Assembly: GCF_001189965.1 (NCBI RefSeq)
Contig: NZ_LFLU01000019.1
Location: 1-64,000, forward strand
Length of the DNA: 64,000 bases
Direction of reading: 5' to 3'
Source: Herbaspirillum rhizosphaerae
GTDB lineage: Bacteria > Pseudomonadota > Gammaproteobacteria > Burkholderiales > Burkholderiaceae_D
The notes under the pieces: model-generated
Told to the model about the DNA's origin: nothing
The model's input: only the letters and a program-made list of their open reading frames with translations
The model's database searches: none
Position numbers and translations under genes: made by a program
Shown: positions 58,408 to 64,000 of the stretch, piece after piece
How the letters are laid out: every line of letters begins with the position of its first letter
Numbering within the stretch: position 1 is the stretch's first letter

Positions 58408-58479
58408 TTATTTCTCCTAATTCCTGAATACGGTATCAGCCGGCCACGCATCTGATAAGCGCTGGCCGGCGGGTGTCGG

Positions 58480-59175
58480 TTAGCGAATGATGGCGATCTT
58501 GTGCTGGAAGCGCTTCACGGTTTGCGACAGCACGAAGCTGAGCACAAAGTAGACCACGGCGACGAACAGGTACATTTCCACCAGACGGCCGTCACGCTGA
58601 GCGATCTTGGAGGCGCTGGTCACGAAGTCCGGCACCGAACCCAGCACGTACACCAGCGACACGTCCTGGAACAGCACGATGGTTTGGGTCAGCAGGATCG
58701 GCGTCACGTTGCGGAAAGCCTGCGGCAGCACCACGTTGCCCATCATCTGCCAGTAGTTCATGCCGATGGCGTAGCCTGCAAACACCTGGCCGCGCGGGAT
58801 CGACTGAATGCCTGAACGCATGATTTCGCAGTAGTACGCCGCCTCAAACAAGATGAAGGTAATCAGCGCCGACTGGAACGCGCCGACCTGGATCGGTTCG
58901 TTGGCGCCGATCACCCAGGCGCCGATGAACGGCACCAGGAAGTAGAACCAGAAAATCACCAGCACCAGCGGCACCGAGCGGATCAGGTTGACGTAGGTGG
59001 TTGCCACGAAAGACAGCGGCTTGTTGCTGGACAAGCGCATCATCGCCAGCAAGGTGCCGAGGATGATGCCGCCGACCATCGCAGTGATGGTCAGCACCAG
59101 CGTGAACTTCAGGCCGGTCGTAATCAGGTAGAACCACGAACGCTGAATGATATCGAAGTCGAAATTGGAAAACAT
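58480..59175 (-). CDS. gltK: Glutamate/aspartate ABC transporter permease GltK
   Basis: The 231-residue inner-membrane protein has about five helices and the EAA loop GYAIGMNYWQMMGNVVLPQA that contacts the ATPase. RSVPLVLVIFWFYFLVPF is typical of the His/Glu/Gln permease family. It begins three bases after the gltJ stop. Confidence 0.92.
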   Translation of the reverse strand: MFSNFDFDIIQRSWFYLITTGLKFTLVLTITAMVGGIILGTLLAMMRLSSNKPLSFVATTYVNLIRSVPLVLVIFWFYFLVPFIGAWVIGANEPIQVGAFQSALITFILFEAAYYCEIMRSGIQSIPRGQVFAGYAIGMNYWQMMGNVVLPQAFRNVTPILLTQTIVLFQDVSLVYVLGSVPDFVTSASKIAQRDGRLVEMYLFVAVVYFVLSFVLSQTVKRFQHKIAIIR

Positions 59176-59178
59176 AGT

Positions 59179-59928
59179 TTAATGACCTCCCGTACTGGAG
59201 CTGCCGGTCGTGATGTAACCTGGCACGGCGGTAACTTTTTCCAGGATGCGCGCCAGCAGCAGCGCAATAACGGAAATGATGATGTAGATGACGGTGGCGC
59301 CGGTGAGCGATTCAAACGTCTGGAACGTGAATTCGCGCATCGAGTAAGTCGCCGCCGTCAGCTCCACCAGGCCGATGGTCAGGGCCACCGAGCTGTTCTT
59401 GATGATCGCGGCAAACTCGTTGGTCAGGGCCGGGATGATGATGCGAAAAGCCATCGGCAACAGCACGTAGCGGTAAGTCTGCACAGGCGTCAGGCCCAGT
59501 GCGGCGCCGGCCATGCGTTGGCCGCGCGGCAAGGCGTTGATACCGGTGCTCACCTGCACGGCAACCCGCGACGAGGTAAAGAAACCCAGCGCCAGGAAAG
59601 CGGTGACGAACGATGCTTCCGGCAAGCTCTTGAGCCAGTCGCCCACGGCGGCAGGCACCAGTTCCGGCATCACGAAGTACCAGAGAAACATCTGGACCAG
59701 CAGCGGAATATTGCGGAACAGCTCAACGTAGCCGTTGGCGATGCGGACGGCCCAGGGTTTCTGGGTCGTGCGGATGGTGCCGACGATCGTGCCGAGAACC
59801 AGCGCCATGATCCAGGCCAGTACGGCCGTGGCGATGGTCCATTTCAGGCCGATCAGTAATGTATCGATGTAGGGGATGCCATCGGGAGACTGCTCCCAGA
59901 ATATGCCCCAGTTCCAGTTGTAATGCAT
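59179..59928 (-). CDS. gltJ: Glutamate/aspartate ABC transporter permease GltJ
   Basis: The 249-residue permease starts MHYNWNWGIFWEQSPDGIPY, a typical GltJ N-terminus, with RNIPLLVQMFLWYFVMPELV and the EAA loop AGAALGLTPVQTYRYVLLPM. It forms the pore with GltK. Confidence 0.93.
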   Translation of the reverse strand: MHYNWNWGIFWEQSPDGIPYIDTLLIGLKWTIATAVLAWIMALVLGTIVGTIRTTQKPWAVRIANGYVELFRNIPLLVQMFLWYFVMPELVPAAVGDWLKSLPEASFVTAFLALGFFTSSRVAVQVSTGINALPRGQRMAGAALGLTPVQTYRYVLLPMAFRIIIPALTNEFAAIIKNSSVALTIGLVELTAATYSMREFTFQTFESLTGATVIYIIISVIALLLARILEKVTAVPGYITTGSSSTGGH

Positions 59929-60067
59929 AGATGCCCTCGTCTTCTCGTCTCGACTCGTTTGCGATCAGGAATGCCGCATTGCCACGGCACTCCCAGGCGG
60001 CCTGCGCCGGTTTACACAGAGGTAAAACACGGTTTTCTGAGCAGGTCTTGCTTTCTTCGCCAACTTA

Positions 60068-60104
60068 AACAAAACGGGGGACAACTCCCCCGTTTCGTTT
60101 TTCA
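60068..60104 (-). terminator. Hairpin between gltI and gltJ, probable attenuator
   Basis: ACGGGGG-AGTTG-TCCCCCGT followed by TTTGTTT on the minus strand lies about 45 bases after the gltI stop. Partial termination here would give more binding protein than membrane subunits. Confidence 0.65.
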
Positions 60105-60150
60105 TGCTGTACAGCAATCAAATGCTGTACTTCTGACTCACTTCTGAAGC

Positions 60151-61098
60151 TTATTTCTTCTTCGAAGATTGCTTTTGCGCTTCCGGCACAGCTGCGTAAG
60201 CAGATGGTTCGCCGGAATCGGTAGGCTTGGCAAAGACGGCTTGCAGTTGCGGGCTCATCGGCACGTTCAGGTTGACACCCTTTGGCGGGATAGGCGATTG
60301 GAACCACTTGGCGTAGATCTTCTTGATGTCGTCGCCCTTGTAGACGTTGATCATCGCATCGTCGACAACCTTCTTGAACGCGGTGTCGCCCAATGGCAGG
60401 ATCAGGCCGTACGGCTCAACCGACAGCGCTTCGCTGGAAACCACGTAGTCGCCGGGCGCCTTGGAGTTGGCTGCCAGCGAGGACAACAGAATATCGTCCA
60501 TCACGAACGCGACTGCACGGCCGGTTTCAACCATCAGGAAAGCTTCGGCGTGGTCCTTGGCGGCCAGGATGTTCATACCCAGGTTGCGCTCGGTGTTCAG
60601 CGTAGTGATTTGCTTCAGGTTGGAAGTACCGGAGGTCGACACGATGGTCTTGCCCTTCAGGTCGTCCAGCGTCTTCAGGTTGGCGGCTTTCTTCGACAGG
60701 AAGCGGTTGGCTGTCACGAACTCGGTCACGGCGAAAGCAACTTGCTTCTGACGTTCCATGTTGTTGGTAGCCGAATCGCAAGAGATGTCGGTTGTGCCGT
60801 TGGCGATCAGCGGGATACGGGTTGCCGAAGTCACAGGAACCATCTTCACGTTCAGCGAAGTCAGACCCAGCTTCTTCTGGATCGCTGTTGCCGCCTTCAG
60901 GCACAGGTCGATCGAGTAACCTTGGTACGATTGCTTGTCATCGAGGTAGGAGAACGGGATCGAGGCATCGCGCACACCCAGTGTCAGCGTACCGGTTTCT
61001 TTGATTTTCTTCAGACGACCGGTGAACTCTTCAGCATGGACCGAGCCCATCAAAACACTTGCCCCAACCAATACCCCTGCTAGCTTTAATAACTTCAT
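60151..61098 (-). CDS. gltI: Glutamate/aspartate-binding periplasmic protein
   Basis: The 315-residue precursor has a Sec signal peptide (MKLLKLAGVLVGASVLMGSV, cleaved after HA near residue 22). The mature protein is a type II periplasmic binding protein with GVRDASIPFSYLDD, CDSATNNMERQKQVAF and the closing SVEPYGLILP. These match E. coli GltI. The ATG at 61098 follows GGAGGT; the longer frame is rejected. A variable Lys-rich tail ends the protein. Confidence 0.94.
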   Translation of the reverse strand: MKLLKLAGVLVGASVLMGSVHAEEFTGRLKKIKETGTLTLGVRDASIPFSYLDDKQSYQGYSIDLCLKAATAIQKKLGLTSLNVKMVPVTSATRIPLIANGTTDISCDSATNNMERQKQVAFAVTEFVTANRFLSKKAANLKTLDDLKGKTIVSTSGTSNLKQITTLNTERNLGMNILAAKDHAEAFLMVETGRAVAFVMDDILLSSLAANSKAPGDYVVSSEALSVEPYGLILPLGDTAFKKVVDDAMINVYKGDDIKKIYAKWFQSPIPPKGVNLNVPMSPQLQAVFAKPTDSGEPSAYAAVPEAQKQSSKKK

Positions 61099-61270
61099 GT
61101 GACCTCCTGGAAAAATTTTTACGTAGTGTACCAAAAGCCATTCTTCAAAAATAGTCTTCATTCCTGAAAAGAGGCTATTTTGCCTTTAAATTACCTTAGT
61201 TTCCTAAAACTTTCCTGCATCGCAGAATGCAGCTCAAAAACCGTTATTTCATGCGGAAATTCCGCCAAAT

Positions 61271-62182
61271 TCATTCATCCGCGACTTTATCCGTCGGGTA
61301 GCGCAGCGTATCACGCAGCAGATACCCCATCGGCATATTCATCGCCGGGATCGTGGCGCTGATGGGCTGCATGAACCAGCGGTCATACAGCTTGAAAATT
61401 TCGCCCGACCGGACAATCTTCACCATCTGCAAATCCACGTAACGCTTGAACTCCGGATCGCCCTTGCGCATCATGATGCCGTAGGGCTCCAGCGAAAGCG
61501 ACTCGCCGACCATCGTGTAACGCTCCGGATGCGGCACCGACAGCAGATAGCGCCGCAACAGCACATCTTCCATCACGAAGGCATCCGCCTTGCCCTTTTC
61601 CACGCTGTCGAAGGCCTCCTCGTTAAAGGCCACTTCCACGACTTTGATGTCGAGAGAGCGGATTTTGCTGCGCTCTTCAATCTGCTTCACCATCGGCGTG
61701 TTGCGCGGCACCACCACCGTCTTGCCACGCAGGTCTTCCCAGCTGTGAATTCCCGAATTGGCCTTCACCAGCATGCGCACTGAAGCGAAGAAATGCGGCA
61801 CGGTAAAATTGACAATCTTCCGGCGCTCCGCATTGTTCGTCGACGTGCTGCATTCCAGATCCGCCTTGCCCTGATCCAGCGCAATAAAGCGCGTCACCGT
61901 ATCCACTTCCATGAACTGCACCTGCATCTGCGGCAATTTGAAATCCTTCCGGATTCCTTCTGCGATCCTGCGGCACAGATCGATGGCATAACCCGTCACC
62001 TGCTTGTCGTCGCCTACAAACGCAAACGGCATCGTACCGTTCAGGTAAGCGATCACAAATGTGTTGGTGCGCCTGACTTTATCGAACATCCCTTCCGCAT
62101 GCACCGGTAACGACATGCCGATGCTCAACGCCAGGACCGCCCCCCAACCACACCAGATTTGCCTGACCGATTTCTTCGTCAT
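61271..62182 (-). CDS. Second amino-acid-binding periplasmic protein, GltI paralogue
   Basis: The 303-residue precursor has a signal peptide ending PVHA near residue 29 and the same landmarks as GltI: AYLNGTMPFAFVGDD, CSTSTNNAERRKIVNF, AFVMEDVLL and LSLEPYGIMM. It lies 172 bp upstream of gltI on the same strand without its own permease genes. It may share GltJKL with a different ligand range, or act as a sensor. Ligand unknown. Confidence 0.88.
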   Translation of the reverse strand: MTKKSVRQIWCGWGAVLALSIGMSLPVHAEGMFDKVRRTNTFVIAYLNGTMPFAFVGDDKQVTGYAIDLCRRIAEGIRKDFKLPQMQVQFMEVDTVTRFIALDQGKADLECSTSTNNAERRKIVNFTVPHFFASVRMLVKANSGIHSWEDLRGKTVVVPRNTPMVKQIEERSKIRSLDIKVVEVAFNEEAFDSVEKGKADAFVMEDVLLRRYLLSVPHPERYTMVGESLSLEPYGIMMRKGDPEFKRYVDLQMVKIVRSGEIFKLYDRWFMQPISATIPAMNMPMGYLLRDTLRYPTDKVADE

Positions 62183-62536
62183 CTGCGACTCGCATCCCAG
62201 CCCTGCGACTGGAGAAATTCATTGAGCAAGTATCATGCCAGAAAATCAAGCAAACAATCCCGCAATCAACGGCATAATTCGCGCCCTGTCCGCTCTTTCG
62301 CGCCTTGACGGGACGCGTGTAAGAGCCTGGCTGCCATAGCCGGCGTGCGATTTAAAAAGGGAAGTTTTTGCCGCCATCAGGAAACACTGCAACCGGCGCT
62401 GCGCGATTGCATGCGCAGGACAGTCCGCAGCAAGCGCACACGCGCTCGCGCCGACAACGTCTGGTCGTCGGCATGTTTCGAATGTTGGGCGTAGACGTCT
62501 CCTCCTTACGCACAAATCAAACGGTCACGGCATGCG

Positions 62537-62580
62537 CAAAAAATGCGAGGAAAACGCACGCGCGCTTTTCGCATTTTTCG
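62537..62580 (-). terminator. Terminator-like hairpin downstream of gdhA
   Basis: AAAAATGCGA (62539-62548) and TCGCATTTTT (62569-62578) form a perfect 10-bp stem with A/T flanks. It lies 140 bases after the gdhA stop and may work on both strands. Confidence 0.65.
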
Positions 62581-62633
62581 TCAGACCGACGCAGGCAAGC
62601 CTGCACCGCCATTTACTTTTTTTCTATTGTCGA

Positions 62634-62670
62634 CGGCAGGGAATATTGATTTTATTTTTCTTCCCTGCCG
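62634..62670. repeat. Perfect 10-bp inverted repeat with AT-rich loop
   Basis: CGGCAGGGAA and TTCCCTGCCG flank 17 AT-rich bases, 47 bases after the gdhA stop. It may be a transcript-stabilising hairpin, part of termination or a protein-binding site. Confidence 0.5.
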
Positions 62671-62716
62671 CCGGTTATTTCAACTGCATATTTCTATCTG
62701 CTTGCCGCCGGCCGCA

Positions 62717-64000
62717 TCAAGGATACAAACCGCGCATTTCGCGCGCTTGCAACACGCGTGTACACGCCACGATGAATGCCGCCGTGCGCAAGGACACCTT
62801 CTTCTCTTCCGCCAGTTGCCAGACGGCTGCGAAGGCTTCGCGCATGATGCGTGTGAGACGCAGGTTGATCTCGTCTTCGGTCCAGAAGAAGCTTGAGAAA
62901 TCCTGCACCCATTCAAAGTAGCTGACGGTCACGCCGCCGGCATTGGCGATCACGTCAGGCACGATCAGCACGCCTTTGTCGGTCAGAATATCGTCGGCCG
63001 CCGGTGAGGTCGGACCATTCGCGCCTTCGAGAATGATCTTGGCGCGAATCGATGGCGCATTGTTGACCGTGATTTGCTGTTCGAGTGCAGCAGGCACCAG
63101 AATGTCGCAATCGGTTGCCCAAAACTGGGCGCGGTCTTTGACTTCATCAGCGCCCGGGAAGCCGGCAACGCTGCCGTGTTGCGCCACATAGGCTTGCAGC
63201 GCAGGCACATCGAGACCGCTGTCGCGCACGACTGTCGAGATGTGATCCTGCACCGCGACGACCTTGGCGCCGGCTTCAGCAAACAGACGCGCAGCGATGC
63301 CGCCGACGTTGCCGAAACCCTGCACCGCGATGCGTGCATTCTTGATGTCGAGATTGCGTTTTGCAGCGGCTTCGCAACCGACCACAAACACGCCGCGACC
63401 GGTCGCTTCGTGGCGGCCGAGACTGCCACCCAGCGAGATCGGCTTGCCGGTGACAACGCCGGAAGCGGTGCTGCCCTGATTCATGGAATAGGTATCCATC
63501 ATCCAGGCCATGATCTGCGAATCGGTGTTGACGTCCGGCGCCGGAATATCTTTGTTCGGTCCGATGATGATGCCGATTTCGCTGGTGTAGCGGCGTGTCA
63601 TGCGCTGCAGTTCACCGCGCGACAATGTCTTCGGATCAACCCGGATGCCGCCTTTGGCGCCGCCGTACGGCACGTTCACCGCCGCGTTCTTGACCGTCAT
63701 CCAGGCCGACAACGCCATCACTTCGGACAGCGTCACATCCTGGTGGAAACGCACGCCGCCCTTGCCGGGACCGCGCGAGGTATTGTGCTGCACGCGATAG
63801 CCTTCGAAGTGGGCGATCGTGCCGTCATCGCGCTCAATAGGCACGTCGACGATCAGCATGCGCTTCGGGCGCTTCAGGGTTTCCACCCAGCGCGCCAGCG
63901 AGCCGAGGTAGGGGGTAACGCGGTCGATTTGTTCGAGATAATCTCCCCATGGGCCGATGCCATGCGGAGTAAGGTAGGAAGGGACTTCGTGCTGCTTGAC
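62717..64000 (-). CDS. gdhA: Glutamate dehydrogenase, 3' part (start beyond window edge)
   Basis: The frame is open to the window edge (427 codons visible). It starts in the window [20 protein letters not shown] and includes the substrate Lys region [29 protein letters not shown], the Rossmann turn VQGFGNVG and the closing [20 protein letters not shown] at 63884 is internal, not the start. The enzyme interconverts glutamate and 2-oxoglutarate with NAD(P). Length and motifs fit the hexameric GdhA/GudB type. The neighbouring gltIJKL suggests a catabolic use of glutamate. Confidence 0.95.
   Translation of the reverse strand, partial: VKQHEVPSYLTPHGIGPWGDYLEQIDRVTPYLGSLARWVETLKRPKRMLIVDVPIERDDGTIAHFEGYRVQHNTSRGPGKGGVRFHQDVTLSEVMALSAWMTVKNAAVNVPYGGAKGGIRVDPKTLSRGELQRMTRRYTSEIGIIIGPNKDIPAPDVNTDSQIMAWMMDTYSMNQGSTASGVVTGKPISLGGSLGRHEATGRGVFVVGCEAAAKRNLDIKNARIAVQGFGNVGGIAARLFAEAGAKVVAVQDHISTVVRDSGLDVPALQAYVAQHGSVAGFPGADEVKDRAQFWATDCDILVPAALEQQITVNNAPSIRAKIILEGANGPTSPAADDILTDKGVLIVPDVIANAGGVTVSYFEWVQDFSSFFWTEDEINLRLTRIMREAFAAVWQLAEEKKVSLRTAAFIVACTRVLQAREMRGLYP

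Larger units (their letters stand above)
62183..62716. other. Intergenic region between gdhA and the GltI paralogue
   Basis: This 534-bp region holds the gdhA terminator (62537-62580), an inverted repeat (62634-62670) and presumably the promoter of the binding-protein gene. Short open frames here lack ribosome binding sites and recognisable features. Confidence 0.4.

Overview
The window looks like a chromosomal segment of a betaproteobacterium of the Oxalobacteraceae, most like Herbaspirillum. This rests on recalled gene content and order (pilGHIJ-chpA, xseB-ispA-dxs, glcDEF, gltIJKL, rubredoxin-thiD-hemL), high GC with strong codon bias, and Betaproteobacteria-type dispersed repeats. No database search was made. 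No tRNA, rRNA, CRISPR array, transposase or prophage gene was seen.

Layout. 1-90: 5' end of ilvC. 233-3635: a sigma-54 activator without a sensor domain, a LysR regulator with a BenM-type operator over its own ribosome binding site, and an alginate-lyase-like secreted protein. 3754-12824: an uncharacterised catabolic island. Two SDR dehydrogenases and a TRAP transporter are read leftward. A thiolase, an acyl-CoA ligase and two PPC/DUF296 proteins are read rightward. The two operons diverge from a 502-bp region with two facing sigma-54 promoter matches and one perfect palindrome between them, which suggests shared control by an enhancer-binding protein, possibly the one at 233-1387. 12825-13741: a composite repeat (long inverted arms around a REP doublet). 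13742-17553: glycolate oxidase glcDEF.

18069-27578: a two-partner secretion locus. The tpsB transporter gene converges on a 2,199-residue TpsA exoprotein whose C-terminus carries a predicted Ser-Asp-His hydrolase triad. Two low-GC lipoprotein genes follow tpsA on the same strand and are candidate immunity genes. This and the sigma-54 island are the best candidates for undescribed systems.

27938-39703: LysR plus D-2-hydroxyacid dehydrogenase, cobalamin adenosyltransferase, isoprenoid genes (dxs, ispA) with xseB, a Rieske oxygenase, a DMT exporter, a sulfurtransferase, another LysR, a tiny membrane ORF and a ZIP transporter. 39789-48268: the Pil-Chp chemosensory operon for type IV pili (pilG, pilH, pilI, pilJ, chpA). 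48427-57445: core genes (rubredoxin, thiD, hemL, erpA, bactofilin, argC, rpsI, rplM, osmC-like, coq7, pyrC). Between rplM and the osmC-like gene lies a probable small RNA with a complete promoter, three hairpins and a CCUCCUCC anti-Shine-Dalgarno loop. 57679-64000: glutamate/aspartate ABC transporter gltIJKL, a second paralogous binding protein, and the 3' part of glutamate dehydrogenase, which together form a glutamate-use region.
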